DNA of 64,000 bases from Candidatus Gastranaerophilales bacterium (GCA_944325635.1 CALVBD010000001.1:496001-560000), one strand, 5' to 3'; counted from the stretch's first letter, positions 17,149 through 26,245 are shown. Notes: a model not told the origin generated them from the sequence alone. Program-made: numbers and translations.

Positions 17149-17871
17149 ACATAATATATTTTATCGGAAAAATTTTTAACCCTCGCCCCTTGAGGGAGAG
17201 GGTGCCCGCAGGGCGGGTGAGGGGTAAATTATACTCTTTCGGTATGTTCATTTCTTTTCTTTTTTAGCCAGAAAAAAGAAAAGAAATGAACCAAAGAAAA
17301 GAAAAATCAGCAAAAAGTTACAGCGTCGCTGCGCGCCGCGGAATCAAATGGCTGTAGTTGAAGGCTTTGCCTTCAACCTCTTTTGCTCGCTATCGCGGCA
17401 AAGCCGCACGCTCGCCTGAAAACCCTCCGGCGCTTGGCGCCACCTCCCTTACAAGTGAGGCTTTTACTTTCCCACCCTTTGTAAGGGGAAGGGGGATTTA
17501 TTTATACCAACCTGCGCTCGGTTGCCGAGCGTACACGAAGTGCGATAGTGAGGCTGAAAGGTTAAATGCGTCAGCATTTAACGACATCCATTCAGTCTTG
17601 CGCTGCAAAGCAGCGCTGTTATAAAGCGTGTTTTTCTTTCTTAGCCGATATTCTTTCTTTTTGCATCGCAACAAAAAGAAAGAATATCCGGTGCGGGGTT
17701 TGGGGCTGCACAAGCCCCAATTATAAATATTGTAGCATTATACCCCTCACCCGGGACTTCGTCCCACCCTCTCCCGCAAGGGGCGAGGGATTAGTGGTGG
17801 AGCGTCTATAATCGAATGGTATCCATCAAGGGGCAAGGATTAAAAATATCTTCCGATAAAATATATTATGT
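17149..17871. mobile_element. Non-coding element with ~40-bp imperfect terminal inverted repeats
   Basis: The left end (from 17149) and the reverse complement of the right end (to 17871) share ACATAATATATTTTATCGG and, after a short divergent stretch, a T-rich run and a CCC-GCCCC block over about 40 bp. Just inside, inverted blocks of the CCCTCACCC/GAGGGAGAGGG type recur (17178-17228 and 17741-17790). The interior is packed with small palindromes (GCGGCAAAGCCGC, GGCGCTTGGCGCC, GCGCTGCAAAGCAGCGC, GGGGCTGCACAAGCCCC). It contains no credible coding frame and no transposase, and is GC-richer than its surroundings. It may be a MITE-like or REP-cluster element. The intergenic space 17123-17976 holds nothing else besides the terminator. 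Confidence 0.55.
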
Positions 17872-17913
17872 TTTTCAATGTACCGTTTTTATATTATTTT
17901 TTCACATAAAAAA

Positions 17914-17938
17914 ATAATACCCTCAACCGGGGTATTAT
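17914..17938 (-). terminator. Rho-independent terminator for the 17977 gene
   Basis: ATAATACCC / GGGGTATTAT stem with a short loop, followed on the minus strand by a run of seven T residues. Confidence 0.85.
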
Positions 17939-17976
17939 CTTTTATTTTTATAAGGGATTTTTCCTTATATCGTGAC

Positions 17977-18291
17977 CTATTCAATATCAAGGTCTTCTGT
18001 GGCTTGAAGCTGTTTTTTCTTTAAATTATGCATCACTGCATCGACAAGTAGCTCATAAGATTTCATATTCTCGATATTCGGGAATTCTTCTTTGAGCTGT
18101 TCTCTGACCATTGCTTCCAGCCTGCGTTCGTCAGAATTTGTTTGAATATCCTCAACTCCGCTAATCATTTTTATGTATTCAGGCGACGATTTATCAATGC
18201 CGCTTTTTGAAAAATGCAGCCAGCGTAACTTAGGGCTGATTGATTCATTCAGCTTTTTAACTATTTTCAAATTTTTCAATCGGTCTAACAT
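17977..18291 (-). CDS. Hypothetical protein, 104 residues
   Basis: A charged, mainly helical protein without signal peptide or membrane segment, beginning MLDRLKNLKIVKKLNES and ending in an acidic tail (ATEDLDIE). A GAGG site precedes the ATG and a good terminator follows, supporting expression as a single gene. I recognise no family. Confidence 0.65.
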   Translation of the reverse strand: MLDRLKNLKIVKKLNESISPKLRWLHFSKSGIDKSSPEYIKMISGVEDIQTNSDERRLEAMVREQLKEEFPNIENMKSYELLVDAVMHNLKKKQLQATEDLDIE

Positions 18292-18423
18292 AATTACCTC
18301 TACATATTTGATTGTCGGATTTGTTTTGTAACCTTCTTGTACTATTTTAAAGTATCCTCAAAAAAATAATTTACTTTTTTAAGTAATTTGTTTAGATTTT
18401 GTTACAATACGTCAAAACCTGCA

Positions 18424-20493
18424 TTATAACTTACTAAAATCTGTCAGCCTTTCATATTTTTTCTTTAACATTGTTAATAATGCAAGACGGTTTTCCTTAA
18501 CTTTTTCATCCTTATCCATCACAAGAACATCTTCAAAGAACTTGGCAACAGCAGGATTGATTAAAATTAGCTGGTCTAAATATGTTGCATAATCAGCGTT
18601 ATCTTCAACATTTTGGATTTCACGGTAAAGCATGCCCTCGGATGCTTCTTTGAATAAATCTTTATTTACAGGATATTTAGCATCCTCTTTCAGAATTCTG
18701 ATAACACGATTTGCGCATTCCAATAAGTCAGGATTATTAAGAGTTGAGACAACTTTTACGCGTTCAATGTAGTCCGCAAGATCTTCCATCGGATTTTTAT
18801 TTGAAGCACAAGCCTCAAGAACATTTTTATTATATTTATCGCCTAAGAAAATTATCAATCTCTGGACAAAGAAATCATTAATTTCCTGCGGACACTGCGC
18901 CGGAACAAGTCTTGCAACATTTTTCTTCACGGAATCCGCTAACTTTTGAAGTGCGTTTTTATTTTCGGAAGTTTCGATTGATACAGGCAAAAGAAGCATG
19001 TCTTTTTTGATTAAGTCAGCAACATTAATCTTCAAATTGTTATCAAGAATTGTTCTTATAATACCTAAAGCTGCGCGGCGGACACCGAGCGGGTCAGAAG
19101 ATCCCGTAGGTTTTTTACCGTCAGCAAATACTGCACAGATTGTATCAACTTTATCCGCAATCCCGACAATCTGACCTTCAAGCCCTTTTGCGGTTTCGCT
19201 TTCGGCATTAAGCGGGAAGTAATGTTCTTTAATACCTTCGACTACATTTTCATTTTCACCTGAAACTCTTGCATAATCGGAGCCGATGTATCCTTGAAGT
19301 TCCGTAAATTCAAACACAAGCTGGGTCACCAAATCTGCTTTACAAAGAAGCGCGGTTCTTTCAATATCAACAGACGGAACATTCAATTCTTTTGCGATAT
19401 CTTTTGAAAGTGAAATAATTCTCTTTGTTTTGTCGTAAACAGAACCCATGCCTTTCTGGAAGGTTACGCCTTTCAATTCTTCCACGTAATCTGCAAGCGG
19501 CTTTTTGGTATCTTCATTAAAGAAGAATACGGCATCATCAAGACGAGCCTTAATTACGCGGACATTACCGGCTTTGATGTTTGCGAATTCATCGCCGATA
19601 TAGTTTGTCATTGTAATAAATTTATTTATTAATTTGCCGTCTTTATAGAGCGCAAAATATCTCTGATGAACTGCCATAACAGTAACTACCAGTTCTTCAG
19701 GAAGTTTTAAGTATTCTTCTGAGAATTCACATGTAACAGGTACCGGATATTCCGTAATAAAGGTAACTTCATCAAGCAAATCCTCCGTGTAATAAGGTTC
19801 AGCCCCGAGTTTTGCGGCTTCTTCTTTTGCTTTTTCAACAATAATTTGTTTTCTTTCGTTCTGGTCAACTATAACACAACAGTTGCGCATAATTTCAACA
19901 TAATCGTCCGGATGTCCTATGATTACGTTCTGCTGTGCAAACCTGTGACCGCGTGAAACATTTGAGGATTCTTTATCAATTATTTTTATTTTAACTTCTT
20001 CTCTATCAAGAATTGAAACAATCCACTTTATAGGGCGGGAGAATTTCTGGTCATTATAGCCCCATCTCATAAAGTGAGCGCCCTGAAGTTTAGAGAAAAT
20101 TACAGGGACATTTTCCTGTAGAAGTTCAACAATGGATTTGCCTTTAACAACGATTTTGGCATGAACGTAATTATCTTCAACATACAAATCCTCAGGATTA
20201 ACACCGTTTTTCTTAGCGAACCCTTCGCCGGCTTTAGTAAGATTTCCGTTTTCATCGTAAGCAATCTTTGCAATCGGACCTTTAACTATCTTTGTTTCAT
20301 CTCCGCTTTTTTCAACAAGACCGCTCACGATAACGGCCAAACGTCTTGGAGTTGCATAAACATCAACCTTTTCAAACCCGATTTTATTGCTGTTTAAAAA
20401 ACTTTCAAATCCGCTATGCAGCTGTTCTATAGCCTGCGGTATAAATCTATACGGTAATTCCTCTGTTCCTACTTCTAATAAATATTTACTCAT
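18424..20493 (-). CDS. glyS: Glycine-tRNA ligase beta subunit
   Basis: A 689-residue beta chain of the alpha2-beta2 bacterial glycyl-tRNA synthetase. The N-terminus YLLEVGTEELPYRFIPQA is diagnostic, followed by VYATPRRLAVIVSGL, GAHFMRWGYND, and the HD-like block with SDPLGVRRAALGIIR near residue 470. The C-terminal anticodon-binding region is present, so the chain is full length. The alpha subunit gene glyQ is not adjacent. AGGTGAG precedes the ATG. Confidence 0.95.
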   Translation of the reverse strand: MSKYLLEVGTEELPYRFIPQAIEQLHSGFESFLNSNKIGFEKVDVYATPRRLAVIVSGLVEKSGDETKIVKGPIAKIAYDENGNLTKAGEGFAKKNGVNPEDLYVEDNYVHAKIVVKGKSIVELLQENVPVIFSKLQGAHFMRWGYNDQKFSRPIKWIVSILDREEVKIKIIDKESSNVSRGHRFAQQNVIIGHPDDYVEIMRNCCVIVDQNERKQIIVEKAKEEAAKLGAEPYYTEDLLDEVTFITEYPVPVTCEFSEEYLKLPEELVVTVMAVHQRYFALYKDGKLINKFITMTNYIGDEFANIKAGNVRVIKARLDDAVFFFNEDTKKPLADYVEELKGVTFQKGMGSVYDKTKRIISLSKDIAKELNVPSVDIERTALLCKADLVTQLVFEFTELQGYIGSDYARVSGENENVVEGIKEHYFPLNAESETAKGLEGQIVGIADKVDTICAVFADGKKPTGSSDPLGVRRAALGIIRTILDNNLKINVADLIKKDMLLLPVSIETSENKNALQKLADSVKKNVARLVPAQCPQEINDFFVQRLIIFLGDKYNKNVLEACASNKNPMEDLADYIERVKVVSTLNNPDLLECANRVIRILKEDAKYPVNKDLFKEASEGMLYREIQNVEDNADYATYLDQLILINPAVAKFFEDVLVMDKDEKVKENRLALLTMLKKKYERLTDFSKL

Positions 20494-20569
20494 ATCTCAC
20501 CTGTTGTTAAATCAATTCAAAAAGAATTATAGATAAAGCACGCAGTAATGTAAAGTAAATATTAATAAA

Positions 20570-21339
20570 TTACTTATAAACCTGACGAAAATCCGGAGTA
20601 AAATACATAGAAAGAATATAGTTATTTGAGGCGTTTTTATTTGTCATATCCATAAGAACTCCCTGCTGAACATCAAAAAGATATTTTTTGCCGTTTGACA
20701 GTTTAATTTCATTCCAGATATGAGCGTTTTCGCCGACAATATCATTAAGATTTCCTCGGATAAGCCGCGTATTCAACCCGAGTTCATCTCCGAGAAGTTT
20801 TGCCAGAATTGATTTATGCCTGCAGACAGCACATTCGTGTTCAAAGATTTTACCCAGAAGAACTTCCTGAGCCTGACGGTTTTTGGCAAGCATGTTGGAA
20901 CCTTTAAATGCTGCTTTGCTGTCTCCGCCAATATCGCGGATGAGTTTAAACAGAAACTGCATTTTTGATTTTTCGGAAAGTGAGGTTGCACTTTTTCTGA
21001 CGTACTTCAGTAAATTCTGCAGATAGACATCTTTTTCCAAATCAACAGTAATGACTTCTCTATCCGCATACAGAGTATCGCCAAACTTTGTAAACGAAGC
21101 ATTTCGTCCTCCGTCCCGGAACCCGTTAACTATTCTGTCATTTTCGGAAAGATAACCGTATTTTAAATATTTGTCAGAGGTTTGGACTGATTTTACGGAA
21201 GCTGCATAAGGACCTTTCGGAGTATGCGAACCATCAGCGAAACTCTTAGGATTAATTTTTTGTCTTAAACCAAAAATTTTTTTTATTCTTTGCAGTAATG
21301 AGGGTCTTTAAGTTGAACACGAAAGCTGTGTCCAATCAT
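20570..21339 (-). pseudogene. EDR1/transglutaminase-like protein gene with apparent 1-bp frameshift
   Basis: The C-terminal part has a transglutaminase-type Cys-His-Asp order: HECAVCRHKSILAKLLG, ENAHIWNEI, KYLFDVQQG, as in EDR1-like domains. The only in-frame start codon before it is a TTG at 21040, yet the frame stays open and coding-like upstream to about 21303 (LRQKINPKSFADGS, GYLSENDRIVNGFRDGG). In another frame an ATG at 21339 gives MIGHSFRVQLKDP, which joins smoothly to SLLQRIKKIFGLRQ if one base is added at about 21299-21304. The gene is therefore either inactivated by a 1-bp deletion or affected by a sequence error. Function unknown. Confidence 0.6.
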
Positions 21340-21466
21340 GCCCGCTTGTTTTTGTTCTGAGAACCGTTCTCTTAAAGGCACTACTATTAACCACACAATT
21401 TACATTCGACACAATAATTTTCATAAATAAATAAAAACCATTTCTATAAAATAATTGCGCATAAAA

Positions 21467-21496
21467 ACGGACTGCCGATCATAAAAGACAGTCCGT
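21467..21496 (-). terminator. Rho-independent terminator for the 21522 gene
   Basis: ACGGACTG / CAGTCCGT stem followed on the minus strand by TTTTTAT. Confidence 0.85.
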
Positions 21497-21521
21497 TGCA
21501 ATCTTTAAAACGAAAATATTA

Positions 21522-22505
21522 TTATGACTTGGTTTTTCGATAAACAAGCTCACCGTCAGGTGTATATTGTTCAGTTACTGTACCGCTTGTGAGAATACCT
21601 TCAACATAGTTTTCCGAATCAGGAGTCCCAATTCCGTATTTTATCGGGATATCAGTATCTGTTTTAACACTGACAGAGCCGTCCGGATATGTAGTTGTCA
21701 TTATGGTTAACTTAGGGTCATCCGGATTATCGTAGACAGTTTGAACGACAGCTCCGTTTTGATAATTTTGAACAACGGTATTTTCATCAACCATTTGAGC
21801 GTCGCCGTCTTTTTTGCCAAGCTTTGAACCTTTTACGGCATCAAAATTTTTATTTTCTTCATTCCTGTTATCAATTTCTTCTTTTTTAACAGTAACAGTA
21901 TCATAACCAGTCATCTCAAGAGTCGCAGAATGGTTTGAGTCTTTATCGTCAAGTTCGAATTTATCTGATTTTGTTTCTTCAAACCCCTGTGCTTTTAAAT
22001 CATCCACTTTTTCTTCATAACTTGTTTTAACATAATTACTTGCCGTAGTAGATACACTTCTGCCAGGTTCTTTGTAACTTCCGGTTACTGAAATTGTAGT
22101 ACCGTAACGGTATCCCTCGTTTTCCAGCTTTGTTTTTAATTCCGCTGACTTTGACTCTAAAATTTCATCAATATCAGCCTCAGACTTTACAACCCCGACA
22201 TTAACATTACCGTCTTTGCCGCCGATTGTATAATCTATTGTATTCTGGCGGTGTTCCATCTGGCTTTTTAGTTCCAAAGCCTTGGCAGCTTTATTATCAG
22301 CAATCATATTTTGGATAGCTGATACAGTAGCTTTTCCCGCACTATACCCTATCATAAATCCGATTACGTTTGCTGCAGTATTGCCGGAACGTTTTCCGAC
22401 AGGAACAACCGGCTTGCTCTTAGCTCTGGAAGTTGTCAGATTTTTCCGTTTTGACTTATCATCCGGATATTGTACTGAACCGTTTCCGCTGATTGATTCA
22501 ACCAT
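21522..22505 (-). CDS. Hypothetical protein, polar, Gly/Asp-rich
   Basis: About 327 residues from the ATG at 22505, chosen because GAGGAGG lies about 11 nt upstream; the frame is open 13 codons further. A short hydrophobic, glycine-containing segment (NVIGFMIGYSAGKATV, near residue 50) could be a membrane or glycine-zipper stretch. The rest is acidic and repetitive in style, with charged helices and a C-terminal beta-like region (TTTYPDGSVSVKTD, YTPDGELVYRK). No signal peptide is seen. I recognise no family. Confidence 0.7.
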   Translation of the reverse strand: MVESISGNGSVQYPDDKSKRKNLTTSRAKSKPVVPVGKRSGNTAANVIGFMIGYSAGKATVSAIQNMIADNKAAKALELKSQMEHRQNTIDYTIGGKDGNVNVGVVKSEADIDEILESKSAELKTKLENEGYRYGTTISVTGSYKEPGRSVSTTASNYVKTSYEEKVDDLKAQGFEETKSDKFELDDKDSNHSATLEMTGYDTVTVKKEEIDNRNEENKNFDAVKGSKLGKKDGDAQMVDENTVVQNYQNGAVVQTVYDNPDDPKLTIMTTTYPDGSVSVKTDTDIPIKYGIGTPDSENYVEGILTSGTVTEQYTPDGELVYRKTKS

Positions 22506-22704
22506 ATTTAAATTATCCTCCTCTCTCGGGTAAATTAAGCACACATTGCTCGTATATTAAAAAAAAGTTTTTACGCAGATAAAAATTGCCAATTAAAGAA
22601 TGGGAAACCTCACATAAACCTCCTGATAGTATAAACTTACAGAGGTTTAAACAGGAGTTTACACTTTGTTACACTTATTGACTGATTACCATAATTTCAT
22701 AACC

Positions 22705-22733
22705 TTGATTATAAATCTGTCTTTGTGTATAAT
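22705..22733 (+). promoter_or_regulatory. Sigma70-type promoter upstream of the NfnA-like gene
   Basis: TTGATT (22705-22710), a 17-bp spacer, and TATAAT (22728-22733), 32 bp before the start codon at 22765. It probably drives the whole NfnA-like/etfBA operon. Confidence 0.7.
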
Positions 22734-22764
22734 ATTCTCATAGGTTATTAAGGAGAGATAAACA

Positions 22765-23613
22765 ATGGGATATAAAATTTTATCAAAAAAAGAAATTTGT
22801 CCGAACCAGTATGAAATAACAATCGACGCGCCTTATGTTGTAAGAAACGCAAAAGCAGGACAGTTTATAATTTTCAGAGCAGACGAAAACAGCGAAAGAG
22901 TTCCGCTCACAATTGCCGATGTCAATAAAGAAACAGGGGCTTTAACCTTAGTATTTATGGCTGTGGGATATTCTACAAAAAAATTAGCCGCTCTTGGTGT
23001 AGGAGATGAAATTGCGGATATTGTAGGTCCTCTCGGCAAACCGACCGATATCAAAAAATACGGAACGGTTGTTTGTCTTGCAGGCGGCTACGGTGCTGCG
23101 CCGTGTTACTTAATTGCAAAAGCTTTCAAAGATGCAGGAAACAAAGTTTATATGATTATGGGCGCAAGAAATAAAGACCTAATTTTCTGGGCTGACAAAA
23201 TGAAAGATGCGTGCACTGAATTGTTTATTACAACCGATGACGGCTCACTGGGTGAAAAAGGTTTCGTAACTCAGGTAATGGAAAGATTAATGAAACAGGA
23301 AAAAATAGATTATGCCATTGCCGTAGGTCCTATGCCAATGATGAGAGCTGTTGCAGAACTCACAAGAGATAAAGGAATATATACAGAAGCCAGCATGAAC
23401 CCGATTATGGTTGACGGAACCGGTATGTGCGGGGCTTGCAGAGTTACTGTCGGAGGCGAAGTTAAATTTGCATGTGTTGACGGTCCTGATTTTGACGCTC
23501 ACAAGATTGATTTTGACGAAGTTATTAACAGAACTAAAATCTATAAAGATCAGGAAAGAAAACGCGACGAAAATTGCAACCTTTTGAAACAGGCAAGTAA
23601 TATAAGCAAATAG
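22765..23613 (+). CDS. NfnA/PyrK-like FAD/NAD-binding ferredoxin-NADP reductase subunit
   Basis: A 282-residue sulfide/dihydroorotate dehydrogenase-like flavoprotein. The N-terminal FAD barrel contains ERVPLTIADV. The nucleotide-binding half has LAGGYGAAPCYLIAKAF and AVGPMPMMRAV. The C-terminal [2Fe-2S] cysteine cluster is visible in DGTGMCGACRVTV and FACVDGPDF. In NfnAB this subunit pairs with a GltA-like large subunit for electron bifurcation between NADH, NADPH and ferredoxin. Here no NfnB is next to it; instead it is followed by a Cys-rich small protein and EtfBA, so it may supply electrons to or from Etf. GGAGAG precedes the ATG. Confidence 0.88.
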   Translation: MGYKILSKKEICPNQYEITIDAPYVVRNAKAGQFIIFRADENSERVPLTIADVNKETGALTLVFMAVGYSTKKLAALGVGDEIADIVGPLGKPTDIKKYGTVVCLAGGYGAAPCYLIAKAFKDAGNKVYMIMGARNKDLIFWADKMKDACTELFITTDDGSLGEKGFVTQVMERLMKQEKIDYAIAVGPMPMMRAVAELTRDKGIYTEASMNPIMVDGTGMCGACRVTVGGEVKFACVDGPDFDAHKIDFDEVINRTKIYKDQERKRDENCNLLKQASNISK

Positions 23614-23628
23614 CAGGAGATTACGAAT

Positions 23629-23817
23629 ATGGCAGAAATTAAAGAAATTCCGTTTTGTCCGCTTCTCAGCGTAGGGCAGAATGTTGATATGGTTTGTACG
23701 CAGGAAAGATGTTCCTGGTATATGCCAAATGTAAAAAAATGTTCCGTATACCTTTTGGCATACAATGCTCTGCTTGACGCAAACACAAAACAAATGCCAA
23801 AGAAACGCGTCCAATAA
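23629..23817 (+). CDS. Small Cys-rich protein between NfnA-like and EtfB genes
   Basis: A 62-residue protein with four cysteines (FCPLL, VCTQERCSWY, KKCSVY), spaced as for a metal or Fe-S site. It starts 15 nt after the NfnA-like gene and is followed by etfB 19 nt later, so it belongs to the same operon. The context suggests an electron-transfer or assembly role, but the function is unknown. Confidence 0.75.
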   Translation: MAEIKEIPFCPLLSVGQNVDMVCTQERCSWYMPNVKKCSVYLLAYNALLDANTKQMPKKRVQ

Positions 23818-23836
23818 GTAACCTATTGAGGTATTA

Positions 23837-24619
23837 ATGAAAATAGTTTTATGCATAAAGCAGGTTCCGGATACGACTGACATCAAATGGACAGAAAATA
23901 ATACAATTCAGCGTGAAGGTCTCGAAAGTATTATGAATCCGTATGATGTTTATGCAATGGAAGCTGCTTTAAAACTTAAAAGGTCCTGTGATGATGTAGA
24001 AATAACAGCCCTTACAATGGGACCGCTGCAGGCTTCTGAGATGCTAAAGAAAGCTATCGCTGTCGGCGTGGATAAAGGAATTCTTTTAAGTGATAAAAAA
24101 TTTGCAGCCGCAGATACCTACGCAACAGGAAAGACTGTAGGAACACTAATTAAGACTAAAATACCCGATTTTGATTTAATTATCTGCGGTCAGTTTGCAA
24201 TTGACGGCGATACTGCACAGACAGGTCCGAGTATTGCAAATACATTAAATATCCCGCAGGTTACTTACGTTCAGGAAATAATTTCTTATGACGATGGCAG
24301 CCTCACTGTCCGCCGCGAACTCGACGACGGAACGGAAATCGTTAAGGTAAAACTTCCTGCATTAATTTGTGTATTAAAAGATTACTTTGAACCGACAAGG
24401 GCAAAAATTAACGGAATTATAAAAGCGCAGAATTCCGAAATTACAACTTACGGTTTTGAAGATTTGGGCTTGTCCGTTGATGAAGTAGGCTTAAAAGGCT
24501 CCCCAACGTATGTCAGCAAAGCATTCCGTCCCGCACCGAAGGACGTTCAATGTGAAAAAATTACAGATATTGCAGCTTTGGCTGAAAAAATTAAACTTTG
24601 CGGAGGATTAAATGGTTAA
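23837..24619 (+). CDS. etfB: Electron transfer flavoprotein beta subunit
   Basis: A 260-residue EtfB: KIVLCIKQVPDT at the N-terminus, NPYDVYAMEAALKLK, the AMP/FAD-binding GPLQASEMLKKAIAVGVDKGILL, and ICGQFAIDGDTAQTGP. EtfB with EtfA forms the heterodimer that accepts electrons from flavin dehydrogenases. The stop overlaps the etfA start by 8 bp. No acyl-CoA dehydrogenase or other obvious Etf partner is in the operon. Confidence 0.95.
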   Translation: MKIVLCIKQVPDTTDIKWTENNTIQREGLESIMNPYDVYAMEAALKLKRSCDDVEITALTMGPLQASEMLKKAIAVGVDKGILLSDKKFAAADTYATGKTVGTLIKTKIPDFDLIICGQFAIDGDTAQTGPSIANTLNIPQVTYVQEIISYDDGSLTVRRELDDGTEIVKVKLPALICVLKDYFEPTRAKINGIIKAQNSEITTYGFEDLGLSVDEVGLKGSPTYVSKAFRPAPKDVQCEKITDIAALAEKIKLCGGLNG

Positions 24620-25598
24620 AGAAATCCTTATTTATGCAGAAGTAACAAGAGATAATTATATCCATACTGTATTTTTCGAACTTGCGAATAAGGCGCAGGA
24701 ACTCGCAGAAAAACTCGGCGATGCGGAAGTAAATGCGCTATTGATTTCAAAGCCTGGATTAGCAGAAGAATACAGAGAAGCTTTTATTAACAGCGGAATA
24801 AGCAAAATTTATGCCCTGGAAGAGGAGAGATTTGACACATATTATACAGAATATTTTGCAAAAGCCGCAGTTGACGCTATAAATGAAATTAAGCCTGAAA
24901 TTATGCTTATCGGAGCTACAAATCAGGGAAGGGATATTGCGCCGAGAATTTCGACAGCGCTTCATACAGGTTTAACAGCAGACTGTACAGGTCTTGATAT
25001 AAACGAAAAAGGACAGCTTGCCGCAACCCGTCCGACCTTCGGGGGGCAATTAATGGCAACAATTCTCTGCAAAAATATGCCTCAAATGGCAACCGTTCGC
25101 CCGAAAGTTTTTAAGCCTGCGGAAAAAGATAATATTAAACCTGCCGAAATAATCTATAAAACGGTTAACCTCAACGATATAGAAAAAAAAGTCGAACTTC
25201 TGGAATTTCGTAAAAAACTTACAACTGAAATAAACGAACTCGACAGCGCGGAAATTATCGTAGCAGGCGGCAGGGGAATGAAAAATGATGAAGGTTTTAA
25301 ACTATTAAAAGAATTTGCGGATAAAATCGGGGCAGCTGTCGGCGCAAGCAGGGTTGCGGTAGAAATGGGGCTTGCATCTCACGATATGCAGATAGGTCAA
25401 ACAGGCAAAACCGTTACTCCGAAACTCTACATAGCCTGCGGAATTTCCGGAGCAATCCAGCACACAATAGGAATGGATAAATCTGAAAAAATTATCGCAA
25501 TAAATAAAGATGAGAAAGCGCCTATATTCGAAATAGCAGACTTCGGGCTGGTCGGCGATGTCTTTGAAATTCTGCCGCAATTGATTAAACAGTTTTAA
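24612..25598 (+). CDS. etfA: Electron transfer flavoprotein alpha subunit
   Basis: A 328-residue EtfA. The C-terminal FAD domain is clear: GASRVAVEMGLASHDMQIGQ, TVTPKLYIACGISGAIQH and IFEIADFGLVGDVFEILPQL. The start overlaps the etfB stop in ATGGTTAA, so translation is coupled. The N-terminal domain lacks any extra ferredoxin module. Last gene of the NfnA-like-CxxC-etfB-etfA operon. Confidence 0.96.
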   Translation: MVKEILIYAEVTRDNYIHTVFFELANKAQELAEKLGDAEVNALLISKPGLAEEYREAFINSGISKIYALEEERFDTYYTEYFAKAAVDAINEIKPEIMLIGATNQGRDIAPRISTALHTGLTADCTGLDINEKGQLAATRPTFGGQLMATILCKNMPQMATVRPKVFKPAEKDNIKPAEIIYKTVNLNDIEKKVELLEFRKKLTTEINELDSAEIIVAGGRGMKNDEGFKLLKEFADKIGAAVGASRVAVEMGLASHDMQIGQTGKTVTPKLYIACGISGAIQHTIGMDKSEKIIAINKDEKAPIFEIADFGLVGDVFEILPQLIKQF

Positions 25599-25607
25599 TT
25601 ATAAATT

Positions 25608-25618
25608 TATGCTACAAT
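25608..25618 (+). promoter_or_regulatory. Extended -10 promoter box before fic
   Basis: TATGCTACAAT, 18 bp before the ATG. The same TATGCTANNAT form recurs before genes at 46671, 59302 and 63338 in this window. Confidence 0.5.
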
Positions 25619-25636
25619 GAAATTCAAGAGGAAATT

Positions 25637-26245
25637 ATGGTTTTAGAAAACAAACTTGGCATTACTGAATCTTCGGAACTTACAAGAGTAGAAGAAAAGC
25701 TTAGCAAGAAAAAAGCTCTTGAATTATTTGAAAAAGGCATTCTTGATACTCTTGAACCGGGAAAATTTCTTTCGTTATCTAAAATCCATAAATATCTTTT
25801 TGATGAAATATATGAATTCGCAGGAAAAATAAGAACAGTCAATATTGCAAAAGGGAATTTTCGTTTTGCGCCGGTAATGTATCTGGAACCGGCACTTGAG
25901 CATATTGATAATATGCCGCAGTCAACATTTGAAGAAATCGTTGAAAAATACGTAGAGATGAATGTTGCACACCCTTTCCGAGAAGGAAACGGACGCAGTA
26001 CCAGAATTTGGTTAGATTTAATTTTGAAAAAAGAAATCGGGAAAGTTGTGGATTGGAGTAAAGTAGACAAAGAGGATTATCTGCTTGCGATGGAACGAAG
26101 CCCGATTAAAAGCGTTGAAATAAAAGAACTGCTGCGAAATGCCCTGACTTCCGATATTAATAACAGGGAAGTTTATATGAAAGGAATTGACGCAAGCTAC
26201 AACTATGAAGGATATTTCAACTATACAATCCAGGATTTACACTAA
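25637..26245 (+). CDS. Fic-family AMPylase, class III (self-inhibited)
   Basis: A 202-residue single-domain Fic protein with the catalytic loop HPFREGNGR at residues 112-120. The histidine attacks and the FREGNGR loop binds ATP-Mg for transfer of AMP (or another group) to a target hydroxyl. The C-terminal segment has Ser187 and Glu191-Gly192 in SYNYEG, fitting the class III inhibitory motif (S/T)xxxE(G/N), so the enzyme should be regulated in cis rather than by a separate antitoxin. AGAGGAAATT precedes the start and a TATGCTACAAT box lies at 25608-25618. The convergent XRE gene begins 5 bp after its stop. Confidence 0.92.
   Translation: MVLENKLGITESSELTRVEEKLSKKKALELFEKGILDTLEPGKFLSLSKIHKYLFDEIYEFAGKIRTVNIAKGNFRFAPVMYLEPALEHIDNMPQSTFEEIVEKYVEMNVAHPFREGNGRSTRIWLDLILKKEIGKVVDWSKVDKEDYLLAMERSPIKSVEIKELLRNALTSDINNREVYMKGIDASYNYEGYFNYTIQDLH

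Noticed and set aside
17358-17811. Three overlapping open frames (71-88 residues) inside the inverted-repeat element
   Set aside because: They run across small palindromes, have no ribosome sites and no protein-like composition.
17149-17871. Insertion sequence
   Set aside because: Inverted ends are present but no transposase frame; reported only as a non-coding element.
23287-23886. 199-residue minus-strand frame
   Set aside because: Antisense to the NfnA-like and Cys-rich genes, with shadow-type composition.
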